Source: Nonomuraea dietziae (GTDB lineage: Bacteria > Actinomycetota > Actinomycetes > Streptosporangiales > Streptosporangiaceae). From it: a DNA stretch of 64,000 nt. The notes below the pieces were generated by a model. That model was not told the origin of the DNA. It saw nothing but the letters and a program-made list of their open reading frames with translations, and did not search any database. Positions 1 through 8,428 of the stretch are shown here, in pieces; within the stretch, counting starts at the first letter, position 1, and each line of letters starts with the position of its first letter. Made by a program: the position numbers and the translations under genes. The DNA lies in contig NZ_JACIBV010000001.1 in NCBI RefSeq assembly GCF_014195505.1, forward strand, positions 5,580,001 to 5,644,000. Reading direction: 5' to 3'.

Positions 1-751
1 CGCAGACGTAGAGGCAGGTGTCGGGGTCCGCGCCGGTGGCGGCGAGGTGCTCGCGCATCCGCGTCCACATGTAGCGCTCGCGGTCCTCGTCCATCTCGTT
101 GCCCTGGGGCCTCAGCCGCCTGAACAGGCTGCCGATCAGCACCATGACCTGTCGGTAGGTGTCATAGTCGGCGCCGACGAGGGGCTGCTCGACGTACTGG
201 TCCCACCACTCCGACCAGTGCCGCACCTTGCCGTGGTGCAGCAGGTGCTCCTCCAGCTCGGCGAAGCGCGGGCGCAGGTCGCCGATCTCGACGCCCACGG
301 CCTCGCCCCGCTCGCGCGGCTCCCACTGGAAGACGTGGTCGACCGAGCGGTCCACGAGCACGATCTCGACGCCGGGGGTGTCGAGGGCGTAGGCGATGGC
401 CTGGTACTCCGCCGACGACTCGGTGATCGGCGCGATCACGCTCAGCGGCGCCCACTCGGGAGGGAAGCCCTCGATGTCGGTGGCGAAGGCCTGCAGCGCC
501 ACGGGAAGGCGGCAGTTGCGCAGCTCGTCGAGGACGGGCCGCAGGTCCTCGCACAGCTCCAGGTAGATGACCTTGGGCTGCTTCTCCCTCAGCCTGCGCG
601 CCATCGCCAGCGCGGAGGCGGGCGAGTGGTGGCAGACGGGGAAGATCTCCAGCTCGGCCTTCAGCGCCTGCTCGACGTCGTCGACCAGGCCGGTGCCGAA
701 GGCCGCGGCCGCGCCTGCGAGCTGCTCGCGCAGCGGGTCGAAAGGGCTCAT
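1..751 (-). CDS. DUF5682-like protein, C-terminus beyond window edge
   Basis: I translated this by hand from the minus strand. The ATG at 751-749 overlaps the stop of the AAA+ gene (ATGA), so the two are translationally coupled. About 250 residues are visible before the window ends. They begin MSPFDPLREQ and contain CHHSPAS near residue 40, a buried beta segment with YLELCED, a PVALQAF segment, and EYQAIAYAL followed by IVLVD. This arrangement (HHSPA, acidic strand, PVAL, S/E-E-x-Q-A-I-x-YAL, V-D) resembles the DUF5682 family, which I know as a companion of MoxR/VWA genes. The usual EGP motif is replaced by ELCED, so it is divergent. A DRERYM motif lies near residue 225. No biochemical function is established. 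The family call is inference from motif layout. Confidence 0.62.
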   Translation of the reverse strand, partial: MSPFDPLREQLAGAAAAFGTGLVDDVEQALKAELEIFPVCHHSPASALAMARRLREKQPKVIYLELCEDLRPVLDELRNCRLPVALQAFATDIEGFPPEWAPLSVIAPITESSAEYQAIAYALDTPGVEIVLVDRSVDHVFQWEPRERGEAVGVEIGDLRPRFAELEEHLLHHGKVRHWSEWWDQYVEQPLVGADYDTYRQVMVLIGSLFRRLRPQGNEMDEDRERYMWTRMREHLAATGADPDTCLYVC

Positions 752-1857
752 GAGAGCGTGGCGATCGCCTGACGGCCGCCTTCGAGGAACTCCGGCCACT
801 CGCCGCCGTCCTTCTTGCTGCGCGGCTCGACGACGCCGTGCCAGTACTTGTTGAGGATCGCCAGGTCCTCAGGGGTGCGCCTGGCCAGCGAGCCGACCAG
901 CGAGCTCGCCAGCGTCGCCGCCCGCAGCGTGCTGTCGCCGAAGAACTGGCTGTGCAGGATCGCGTCCTCCAGCACGCCGATCTGCTCGGCCGTGGACAGC
1001 GCGGACTCCAGCTTCTGGTCGTCGCTGGTGGCCGAGGCGGCGCCGGCGCGCAGGTCGGCGAAGCTCTGCAGCAGGATGTCGAGCAGCGTGGGCGGCACGT
1101 CCAGGTCGATCTGGTGCCTGCGCAGCAGCTCGGTGGTGCGGAAGCGGACGATCTCCGCCTCGCTCTTCTTGTTGGTCACCACCGGGATGCGGACGAAGTT
1201 GAAGCGCCGCTTCAGCGCCGAGGACAGGTCGTTGACACCCCTGTCACGGCTGTTGGCGGTGGCGATGATGGAGAAGCCGGGCTGCGCGAAGACGATGTTG
1301 TCCTCGCCCTCTCCCAGCTCGGGGATGGAGACGTACTTCTCCGAGAGGATGGAGATGAGCGCGTCCTGCACGTCGCTGGTGGACCTGGTCAGCTCCTCGA
1401 AGCGGCCGATCACGCCCTTCTCCATCGCCGTCATGATCGGCGAGGGGATCATCGACTCGCGCGACTGGCCCTTGGCGATGACCATCGAGACGTTCCACGA
1501 GTACTTGATGTGGTCCTCGGTGGTGCCGGCCGTACCCTGCACGACCATGGTCGAGTTGCGGCAGATCGCGGCGGCGAGCAGCTCGGCCAGCCAGCTCTTG
1601 CCGGTGCCGGGGTCGCCGATGAGCAGCAGGCCGCGGTCGGAGGCGAGCGTGACGATGCTGCGCTCGACGAAGCTGCGGTCACCGAACCACTTCTGCGGGA
1701 TCTCGCGGTCGAGTCCGTCCGAGCGCTCGGAGCCCAGCACGAAGATCCGCACCATGCGGGGGCTGAGCCGCCACGAGAACGGCTTGTGTCCTTGGTCGAT
1801 CGACTCCAGGTAGTCGAGCTCTTCGGCGTACTTGGATTCAGCGGGGGCGCGCAGCAC
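748..1857 (-). CDS. MoxR-type AAA+ ATPase
   Basis: 369-residue AAA+ ATPase of the MoxR/CoxD/RavA kind, thought to remodel protein partners together with a VWA protein. Walker A GDPGTGKS lies at residues 81-88. The Walker B region reads GRFEE (151-155), with Glu in place of the usual Asp. Sensor 1 is IIATAN (197-202) and the arginine-finger segment ALKRRF is at 214-219. The start is GTG at 1857-1855, preceded by an AGGAGA ribosome site six bases upstream. The stop overlaps the next gene, and the VWA gene ends nine bases upstream, so the three genes form one transcript. MoxR-VWA pairing is well known; the substrate cannot be told from sequence. Confidence 0.88.
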   Translation of the reverse strand: MLRAPAESKYAEELDYLESIDQGHKPFSWRLSPRMVRIFVLGSERSDGLDREIPQKWFGDRSFVERSIVTLASDRGLLLIGDPGTGKSWLAELLAAAICRNSTMVVQGTAGTTEDHIKYSWNVSMVIAKGQSRESMIPSPIMTAMEKGVIGRFEELTRSTSDVQDALISILSEKYVSIPELGEGEDNIVFAQPGFSIIATANSRDRGVNDLSSALKRRFNFVRIPVVTNKKSEAEIVRFRTTELLRRHQIDLDVPPTLLDILLQSFADLRAGAASATSDDQKLESALSTAEQIGVLEDAILHSQFFGDSTLRAATLASSLVGSLARRTPEDLAILNKYWHGVVEPRSKKDGGEWPEFLEGGRQAIATLS

Positions 1858-1866
1858 AGGGGTCTC

Positions 1867-3075
1867 CTAGGCGAGGAAGCTCTTGAGCTCGAGAACGAGT
1901 TTGCGGATGTGGCCCGAGATCACGGGCGTGCCCAGGTCCTTGAGCCGCTGCCTGAACCATGGGTCCACGCTCGCGTTACCCGAGCTGTTCACCGAGCCGA
2001 CCGGGATGAACCTCACGCCCGAGCGATGCAGCGACTCGAAGTCGGTGATCAGCGAGCGGTTGTCGTAGAAGTCCGAGATCCACACCATGACGGTGTTCCG
2101 CGGATCGGTGATCTTGGGCCTGGCCAGGGCCATCGCGACGGTGCCGTCGGTGCCGCCGCCGAGTGTCGTGCGCAGCAGCACCTCGAACGGGTCGTGCACC
2201 CAGGGGGTGAGGTCGAGCGCCCTGGTGTCGTAGGCGACCAGGTGCACGTCGACCTTCGGCAGGCCGGCGAAGATCGAGGCGAGGATCGTGCAGTTGACCA
2301 TCGCGTCGACCATCGAGCCCGACTGGTCGACGACCACGATCAGCTTGGCGGGCGTGGTCCTCTTCGCCGTCTGCCGGTAGAAGAGCTTGTCCACGTAGAG
2401 CCGCTCGTCCTCGGGGCTCCAGTTGGTGAGGTTCTTCCAGATCGTCCGCTCGAGGTCGAGGTTGCGGTAGACACGCTTAGGCGGCACCGACCTGTCGATC
2501 ACGCCCGAGCTGGTCTTCTCGACCTGGGTGCGCAGCACCTGGGCGACCTCGTCGACGAACCTGCGGATCAGCGCCTTGGCGTTGGCCAGCGCGATGCCCG
2601 ACAGGTTGGCCTTGTCGCGCAGCAGCTGCTCGATGAGCGACATGCTGGGGGTGAGCTGGCCCGCCAGCTGCGGATCGGCCAGGACCTCGCGCAGGTGCAT
2701 GCGCTTGACCAGGTCGGCCTCGATCTCCTTGAGGCCGTGGCCCTCGCCCATCACCTGCTGGAAGCAGGCGGCGTCGCGTTTCCAGGTGGCCAGCTGGGTG
2801 GCGGTGACCGTGCCCGACCCTGTGTTGAAGACGTTGAGCAGAAGCTTGGAGACCACGGCGGCCCTGCGGACGGGGTCGGGGTCCTCCAGGTCGATCTCGG
2901 GGAAGCGTTGCAGCAGGTTGTCCATCGACACCGAGGGGTCGAGCAGCGCCGCGGGAAGGCCGATGTCCTCCACGATGGCCACGCTGGCCGCCTCGAGCGC
3001 GGGCTGCTCGTCGGGCTCGAACAGCCGCGCCATGAGGCGCCAGTAGAGGACCTGCCGCCGGTTCTCGTCGCTCAT
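1867..3075 (-). CDS. VWA domain protein, partner of the MoxR ATPase
   Basis: 402 residues. The reading frame is open further upstream, but that part is antisense shadow. The ATG at 3075-3073 overlaps the previous stop (ATGA) and gives MSDENRRQ. Residues 1-240 form a helical N-terminal region. A von Willebrand A domain follows, with the MIDAS motif DQSGS at 250-254 (D250, S252, S254), a GGGTDG threonine loop near 313 and WISDFYD near 334. All metal-coordinating positions look intact, so metal-dependent ligand binding is plausible. In MoxR systems the VWA protein is the adaptor that recruits the target. No signal peptide is seen, so it is probably cytoplasmic. Confidence 0.88.
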   Translation of the reverse strand: MSDENRRQVLYWRLMARLFEPDEQPALEAASVAIVEDIGLPAALLDPSVSMDNLLQRFPEIDLEDPDPVRRAAVVSKLLLNVFNTGSGTVTATQLATWKRDAACFQQVMGEGHGLKEIEADLVKRMHLREVLADPQLAGQLTPSMSLIEQLLRDKANLSGIALANAKALIRRFVDEVAQVLRTQVEKTSSGVIDRSVPPKRVYRNLDLERTIWKNLTNWSPEDERLYVDKLFYRQTAKRTTPAKLIVVVDQSGSMVDAMVNCTILASIFAGLPKVDVHLVAYDTRALDLTPWVHDPFEVLLRTTLGGGTDGTVAMALARPKITDPRNTVMVWISDFYDNRSLITDFESLHRSGVRFIPVGSVNSSGNASVDPWFRQRLKDLGTPVISGHIRKLVLELKSFLA

Positions 3076-4328
3076 TTGCGCAGCAACCGCCCTGCTCGCT
3101 CCTTGAGCACCGTCACCGCTTCGCCCGCCTTGGCCGCCTTGGGGCTGAGCGCCAGCTCGGCGTTGTGCGGCTTCTTCTTGCCCTTCTGCACGGCGAGCGG
3201 CTGCAGTGTCCACTGCCCGCCGTCCCACCTCATCAGCCCGACGCACGCGGAGGCGCCCTTGAGCACGTCCTCGGTGATCGGGCCCGAGGGGGTCAGCCTG
3301 TCGAAGGCGTAGCCGCTCAGATCGCCTTCGACCAGCACGGGCTCGGCGATGCGCACGGGGTGGCGCTCCAGCGGGGGCACGGCGGGCGCCACGGCCCCCG
3401 CGAGCGCCACCCTCGCCGTCACGAACGGGTCGACGGGGTCCTTGAGCATGACGCGGTCCTCGTGCCAGACCAGGTCGCCTCCGCCCAGCAGCGGCAGGTC
3501 CCTGACCTCGACGGCCCGCTGCTCGGCCAGCGCCCTGACCAACTTCGGATATCCGCTCAGCAGCGGCCACACGGCCAGCCCGACGATGGTGTCGACCTTC
3601 GCGACGGTCACGCTGGTGCGCACCAGCCGCTCGTCCAGCACCCCGTGCACCTGCACCTGTACGGCGGTGCCGTGCTCCTGCACGTCCACGCCGAGGATCA
3701 GCAGCGTCCCCGACACCTCTTCGACGGCGGGCTCTGGCCAGCCGCCCTGCGACAGCAGCAGCGCCCTCGTCCACAGGTCCGCCCACCTGCGCCTGGGCAG
3801 CCGCTCCATCGTCGCGACGGGACACGACGCGCTCAGCTCGGCGGCCAGCCCGTCGAGCAGGACGGCCAGCCTGCGCATGCCGGGATCGGCGAGCAGCGCC
3901 TCGATCGGCTGCGCCGAGGCGGAGACCAGGTCGTGATCGACACCCTTCCACCCCGTGATGGCCAGTTCGGCCAGCCACGACCGGCAGCCCGCGCCCGCGG
4001 CCGAGCGGCCCTCTCCCGCGACGTACTCCGCTCTCCGCCTGCCCATGGCCGTGTCGAGCTGGGACAGCAGCGCGTCGTGCACCGCGCCGAGCAGCGCGGC
4101 CCGGCCACCGGCCAGCACCGTCAGGTGCTCCTCCGCGACCGATCCCGCGGCGATCTTCTCCGCGGCCTCGGCCGCCCGCTGCCCGAGCGGTGTGCTCGCC
4201 AGCGCGCCCGCCAGGTCTCTCAGCTGGTCTCCCGCGAGCCTCGCGAAGCCATGCGTCAGGGCCTCGTCGAACCCTGCCACGACCTCAAGGGCCTCTTCGA
4301 CTCCCTCCGAGGGAGCGTCCATTCGCAT
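3072..4328 (-). CDS. Unrecognised protein of the MoxR/VWA cassette
   Basis: 418 residues counted from ATG 4328-4326, which overlaps the SWIM gene stop by one base (TGATG). An upstream start at 4340 is possible. I do not recognise the family. The N-terminal 150 residues are Ala/Leu-rich and predicted helical. The middle has alternating beta strands (GTLLILGVDVQEHGTAV, VSGVTV-like stretches) and the C-terminus ends in a short basic tail. No transmembrane segment, signal peptide or catalytic motif is visible. It lies between the SWIM and VWA genes with overlaps on both sides, so it is almost certainly a component of the same complex, perhaps a scaffold or substrate-recognition subunit. That role is inference from position only. 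Confidence 0.75.
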   Translation of the reverse strand: MRMDAPSEGVEEALEVVAGFDEALTHGFARLAGDQLRDLAGALASTPLGQRAAEAAEKIAAGSVAEEHLTVLAGGRAALLGAVHDALLSQLDTAMGRRRAEYVAGEGRSAAGAGCRSWLAELAITGWKGVDHDLVSASAQPIEALLADPGMRRLAVLLDGLAAELSASCPVATMERLPRRRWADLWTRALLLSQGGWPEPAVEEVSGTLLILGVDVQEHGTAVQVQVHGVLDERLVRTSVTVAKVDTIVGLAVWPLLSGYPKLVRALAEQRAVEVRDLPLLGGGDLVWHEDRVMLKDPVDPFVTARVALAGAVAPAVPPLERHPVRIAEPVLVEGDLSGYAFDRLTPSGPITEDVLKGASACVGLMRWDGGQWTLQPLAVQKGKKKPHNAELALSPKAAKAGEAVTVLKERAGRLLRK

Positions 4329-4783
4329 CAACGGAACCAATGCATCTCGGGGATGGGCACGGTGGACTCAGGCAGCTCCAGGTAGGCCAGGTGCCGCAGG
4401 AAGCGGCTGAACACCATGGCCGCGGGCGCCGCTTCGGGCTGACCGCTGAGAAGGGCGCCCTCCTCGGCCCTGAGGTAGCGCGCGACCCTGTCGACGCCGT
4501 ACTGCAGCACCGCCTCGTCACGCAGGGCGTGCAGGTGCTTGCACGCCGATCCCCTCAGTCCGCCGCACGGGCGGTTGTTGTTCGTGCTGCAGTTGATGGT
4601 GAGCGTCCCCGCGGTGATCGAGGAGACGTACACCCGCTCGATGTCGGAACCGCTCGACACGACACCCTGCAGCCGCCCGTCCGCCAGTTCGACGAAGGGC
4701 ACTTTCGCCAGTTTGCGGGGCTGGACAGGCGCGACGACTCTCTCCGCGCTGGCCTGTTCCCACGCGGGTCTGTCCGCGTTCAC
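4328..4783 (-). CDS. Small SWIM-type zinc-finger protein
   Basis: 151 residues from GTG 4783-4781, with a GGAGG ribosome site eight bases upstream. It is the first gene of the cassette. Cys65, Cys73, Cys81 and His83 form a CKH-ended zinc cluster (NCSTNNNRPC ... ACKH) of SWIM type. The first pair is spaced C-x7-C instead of the usual C-x-C, so the finger is atypical. SWIM fingers bind nucleic acid or protein and often accompany MoxR/VWA/DUF5682 genes in bacteria. Here it is much shorter than the 400-plus-residue SWIM proteins often found in such loci. Its direct partner is unknown. Confidence 0.72.
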   Translation of the reverse strand: MNADRPAWEQASAERVVAPVQPRKLAKVPFVELADGRLQGVVSSGSDIERVYVSSITAGTLTINCSTNNNRPCGGLRGSACKHLHALRDEAVLQYGVDRVARYLRAEEGALLSGQPEAAPAAMVFSRFLRHLAYLELPESTVPIPEMHWFR

Positions 4784-5026
4784 GACCTCGACCTCCAGCC
4801 CTGACGGCTCATGGATGATCAGTGACCCGGTAATTTACCCCAAAGCCCAGCAGGGTCAATTCGCGGTGCTTTTCGGGTGTGCCGACCGTGGCGGTCACCG
4901 TCCCAAGGGTGAGCTCTTCGCCGCGCTCGGCCACGTCGCGGGCCTCGGGTCGCGGCGACTCCACGAGCGGGTCAAGGTATCCCATAGCCGCGTGATCACC
5001 GCATATCCGCTGGGCACAGGCACGAT

Positions 5027-5431
5027 ATGGCATACAACGCACGGGTCACCGGCTGGGTCGGATGGGTCTGGTTCGCCGGCATGATGATGATCATGGTCGG
5101 CATGTTCAACATCCTGACCGGGTCGCTGGCGATCGTCGGCGACGACCTCTACGTCACCGCCGCCGGTCGGCTGCTGGCCTTCGACATCACCGGCTGGGGA
5201 TGGATCCATCTGATCCTCGGCATCCTGGCGGTGATCACGGGTGTCGCGCTGTCGGTGGGCCAGACCTGGGCGAGGGTGGTCGCCGCGGTCCTGGTGATGC
5301 TCAACGCGCTGACCCAGATGGCCTGGATCAACGTCAACCCGTGGTGGTCGCTCATCGTCATCGCCCTGGACATCTTCGTCCTCTACGCGATCATCGTGCA
5401 CGGCCGGGAGGCGGCGGCGCTGAACGACTGA
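5027..5431 (+). CDS. Four-TM small membrane protein (DUF7144-like)
   Basis: 134 residues starting MAYNARVTGWVGWVWF, with four hydrophobic segments at about 15-35, 56-78, 82-104 and 108-128 and a short charged C-terminus. The WVGWVWFAGxMM opening and the GLLAFDITGWGWIHLILG-like centre resemble the actinobacterial DUF7144 membrane family. No function is known. It precedes the histidine kinase gene by 52 bases on the same strand, so co-transcription is possible. The upstream 243-base gap to the divergent SWIM gene probably holds promoters for both directions, but I see no clear -35/-10 pair there. The ribosome site is weak. Confidence 0.8.
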   Translation: MAYNARVTGWVGWVWFAGMMMIMVGMFNILTGSLAIVGDDLYVTAAGRLLAFDITGWGWIHLILGILAVITGVALSVGQTWARVVAAVLVMLNALTQMAWINVNPWWSLIVIALDIFVLYAIIVHGREAAALND

Positions 5432-5483
5432 CACGTCAGGGGGCAGCACAGCAGGCCCGTCACCAGCGGGGTCCGGAGGGCCG

Positions 5484-6872
5484 ATGAGAGGCCAGGGAGC
5501 ATCCTTCCGCCGCCTCCACGCGCGGCTCTTCCGCTCGGTGCGCGGCAGAGCCACGCTCGTCGCCCTGGGCGCCGCCGCCACCGTGCTCCTGGTGTGCGCG
5601 ATCCTGGTCAGGACGCTCCTCCAGCTGTCCACGGAGGACGTCGCCTCCGCCAGGGCGGCCCACGCGGCGCTGCACGTCGCCTTCCAGATCACCGTGACGC
5701 CGGTGAACGACCCCATCCCTGTGCTGCCGGGCGAGAGCGACATGCTCCAGGTCGTCGCGGACGACGGCAGGGTGCTCGGCGCCACGCCCCCGCTGCGCGG
5801 CCTTCCGCCGATCTCCCGCGCCCGCCCCCTCGAAGCGGACAGCAGGGTCGACACCACCGAGTGCCCCTCCTCCCTGCCCACCTGCGTGCGCGTCGTCGGC
5901 ATCGCGGTGGGCCAGAGCGCGTACGGCACGCCCGTCCTGGTCTACGGCGCCGTGCCCTTCCCCTCGGGCGTCAGCGGATGGCAGGGGAACGTCCTGCTCG
6001 CCGTCATAGCGATCGTCCTGCTGACGCTGATCGGCCTGGCCACGTGGACCACGATCGGCACCGCGCTGCGACCCGTGGAGGCCATCACGAGGGAGATGGC
6101 CGAGATCAGCGGCACGGCCGCGCTCCACAGGCGGGTGCCCGTCCCCGAGACCTCGGGCGAGATCCAGCGGCTCGCGGAGACCGTCAACCACACGCTCGGG
6201 CGTCTCCAGCGGGCCACCGAGCAGCAGCGGCGATTCGTCTCCGACGCCTCCCACGACCTGCGCAACCCCATCACGGGACTGCTGACGCGGCTGGAGGTCG
6301 CGCTCGACGATCCTCAGGACTCCGACTGGAAGTCCACGGTGCGGGCGGCACTGCGCGACACCCAGCGGCTGAGCGACATCGTGGCCGACCTGCTCGAGCT
6401 GGCCCGCCTCGACGCGGGCGCCCTCCAACCCGCCGAGCGCCTTGACCTGGCCGAACTGGTCGTCTCCGAGGTGGAGCTGCACCGTCGGCGCGTGCCCATC
6501 GTCACCCGCCTGGCGGCGGGGACGATCGTGGAGGCCAACAGGCTCCGCCTGGCGCGGGTGCTCGGCAACCTGCTGGCCAACGCCGAGCGGCACGCGCACT
6601 CCGTGATCGAGGTGAGCGTCTGGACGGACCACTCCCAGGGGCAGGCGGTACTGGAGGTCCACGACGATGGGGAGGGCATTCCCGTCGAGGCCAGGGAGCG
6701 GGTCTTCGACAGGTTCGCCAGGCTCGACAGCGCACGCCGTCTCGACACCGGCGGCACCGGGCTCGGCCTGCCGATCGCCCGTGAGATCGCCCGCTCGTAC
6801 GGCGGATCGCTCGTCGTGGCCGACAGCGAACGCGGCGCCCGCCTGGTGTTGAGACTCCCGGCGCTTTCGTAG
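5484..6872 (+). CDS. Sensor histidine kinase without adjacent response regulator
   Basis: 462 residues. TM1 is at about 24-45, an extracytoplasmic sensor region follows to about 165, then TM2 (about 168-190) and a HAMP linker. The H-box SDASHDLRNP has the phospho-acceptor His257. The ATP-binding part shows an N-box (NLLANAERHA), a DDGEGIP G1 box and GGTGLGLPIA as G2. It is therefore a classical EnvZ/PhoR-like membrane kinase and probably active. An AGGG ribosome site lies just before ATG 5484. The expected response-regulator gene is absent: upstream is the small membrane protein and downstream a convergent transporter gene. Confidence 0.92.
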   Translation: MRGQGASFRRLHARLFRSVRGRATLVALGAAATVLLVCAILVRTLLQLSTEDVASARAAHAALHVAFQITVTPVNDPIPVLPGESDMLQVVADDGRVLGATPPLRGLPPISRARPLEADSRVDTTECPSSLPTCVRVVGIAVGQSAYGTPVLVYGAVPFPSGVSGWQGNVLLAVIAIVLLTLIGLATWTTIGTALRPVEAITREMAEISGTAALHRRVPVPETSGEIQRLAETVNHTLGRLQRATEQQRRFVSDASHDLRNPITGLLTRLEVALDDPQDSDWKSTVRAALRDTQRLSDIVADLLELARLDAGALQPAERLDLAELVVSEVELHRRRVPIVTRLAAGTIVEANRLRLARVLGNLLANAERHAHSVIEVSVWTDHSQGQAVLEVHDDGEGIPVEARERVFDRFARLDSARRLDTGGTGLGLPIAREIARSYGGSLVVADSERGARLVLRLPALS

Positions 6873-6933
6873 GACGGCTCAGCCGGCGAAGCGGTGACGC
6901 CGCACGAGCCCTGCGCGCCCTGCCCGCCGGAGG

Positions 6934-8283
6934 TCAGCGGGAGGGCGACGGCGCGGCCGATCCCCCGGCCAGACCGAGCTCCTCCGTCGGGATCCTGTAG
7001 GTCTCGCGCGCCGTGGCCACGGCGATCGCGCTGATGGCGCAGAGGATCGCGGTGAAGATCCCGACGCCGGTCCAGCCCTGCAGGCCGAGCCAGCCCTCAG
7101 GAGAGACGATCCCCGCCGCGGAGGCGACGGCGAAGCCCGCGATCGCGAAGCCGATCTGCGTGCCGATCGCCATGCCGGAGAGCCTGACCCTGGTGCTGAA
7201 CATCTCGCCGTAGAGAGAGGGCCAGATGCCGTTGGAGGCGCTGTAGACGACGCCGAGCGTGAGGATCCCGACGAGGAAGATCAGCGGGTAGTTCTTGGAG
7301 TTGATCGCCGCGAGATAGGCGAAGATCATGATCGGACTGCCGACGGCGCCGACGAGGAAGACCGGCCTGCGGCCGATGCGGTCCGACAGCCTGGCCCACA
7401 GCGGGATGGCGACGAGGGCGACCGCGTTGGCGGCCACGCCCACCCAGAGCATGGTGGCCCTGTCGAGCCCGATCGCGTCGCTCGTGGCGTAGTTGAGCGC
7501 CCACACGGTGAAGATCGTGCTCACGGTGGCGATGAGGGCGGCGCCCACCACGCGCAGCACGCTGCTCCAGTGGTCGCGGAAGAGTACGGCCAGCGGCATC
7601 TTCGGGACCGTCCCCTTGGCGACCTCCTGCTCGAAGGCCGGCGTCTCCTCCAGCTTCCTGCGGATGATCCAGCCGGCGACGGCGACGGCGACGCTGAGCC
7701 AGAAGGGCACGCGCCATCCCCAGCTGAGCAGCTGCTCCTCGGGCAGGGCCGCCACGGGGATGAAGACGAAGGTCGCGAGGATCTGGCCGAACTGGGTGCC
7801 GTTCAGTGTGAAGCTGGTGAAGTAGCCGCGACGGTCGGCCGGTGCGTGTTCGAGCGTCATGGAGTTGGCGCTGGCCTGCTCACCGGCGGCGGACAGGCCC
7901 TGCAGGACGCGCAGGAGGACCAGCAGCACGGGCGCCAGGCCGCCGATCTGGTCCCGCGTGGGCAGGCAGCCGATGAGGAACGTCGAGACGCCCATGAGGA
8001 CGAGCGTGAAGACCATGATTTTCTTGCGGCCGAACCTGTCGCCGACGTGGCCGAGGAAGAAGGCGCCCACGGGCCTGGCGGCGTAGGCGACGCCGAAGCT
8101 GGCCAGCGACTGCAGGGTGGCGGTGGTGGGGTCGGAGTCGTCGAAGAAGACCTTGGAGAAGATGAGGGCCGCCGCGCTGCCGTAGATGAAGAAGTCGTAG
8201 TACTCCAGAGCGCTGCCGATCCACGCGGCGACGGCCGCCTTGCGCGGCGTTCCCTGCTGGGCGCCCGGTGAACTGTCGGTCAC
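6934..8283 (-). CDS. MHS-family MFS transporter, probably shikimate/quinate uptake
   Basis: 449 residues from GTG 8283-8281, with GAAGGAG upstream; the frame is open further but lacks a better start. Twelve hydrophobic segments are visible. The first reads SALEYYDFFIYG, a hallmark of the metabolite:H+ symporter subfamily (ShiA, KgtP, ProP). The loop 2-3 motif GHVGDRFGRKK is intact and the loop 8-9 repeat RLSDRIGRRP is present. It is divergent from shikimate dehydrogenase and dehydroshikimate dehydratase genes, so shikimate or quinate import is the natural reading. Substrate assignment rests on neighbours, not on the sequence alone. Confidence 0.85.
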   Translation of the reverse strand: MTDSSPGAQQGTPRKAAVAAWIGSALEYYDFFIYGSAAALIFSKVFFDDSDPTTATLQSLASFGVAYAARPVGAFFLGHVGDRFGRKKIMVFTLVLMGVSTFLIGCLPTRDQIGGLAPVLLVLLRVLQGLSAAGEQASANSMTLEHAPADRRGYFTSFTLNGTQFGQILATFVFIPVAALPEEQLLSWGWRVPFWLSVAVAVAGWIIRRKLEETPAFEQEVAKGTVPKMPLAVLFRDHWSSVLRVVGAALIATVSTIFTVWALNYATSDAIGLDRATMLWVGVAANAVALVAIPLWARLSDRIGRRPVFLVGAVGSPIMIFAYLAAINSKNYPLIFLVGILTLGVVYSASNGIWPSLYGEMFSTRVRLSGMAIGTQIGFAIAGFAVASAAGIVSPEGWLGLQGWTGVGIFTAILCAISAIAVATARETYRIPTEELGLAGGSAAPSPSR

Positions 8284-8328
8284 GGTTGCTCCTTCGGTGA
8301 GGCGGTCCCCCCGCGACCAGTGTTTACG

Positions 8329-8422
8329 AACTAGATAGTTAATTAATGCTGCCGCAATGCTGCAGGTGACGCTCGTCACATGTCAAGACGCTCTAGATAA
8401 GTAACGTACTAGTCCGTACATT
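8329..8422. promoter_or_regulatory. Divergent control region with three palindromes (transporter / shikimate genes)
   Basis: Three symmetric sites lie between the divergent starts. AACTA-GA-TAGTT is at 8329-8340, GTGACG-CT-CGTCAC at 8366-8379, and AACGTAC-N6-GTACATT (one mismatch) at 8403-8422. The first and third are each next to a CTAGATA(A)GT element. A minus-strand TTGACA at 8386-8381 overlaps the middle palindrome. The last site ends seven bases before the aroE start, so a bound repressor would block transcription. The TetR encoded at 10935 is the obvious candidate ligand-responsive regulator (inference). Confidence 0.55.
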
Positions 8423-8428
8423 AACTGC

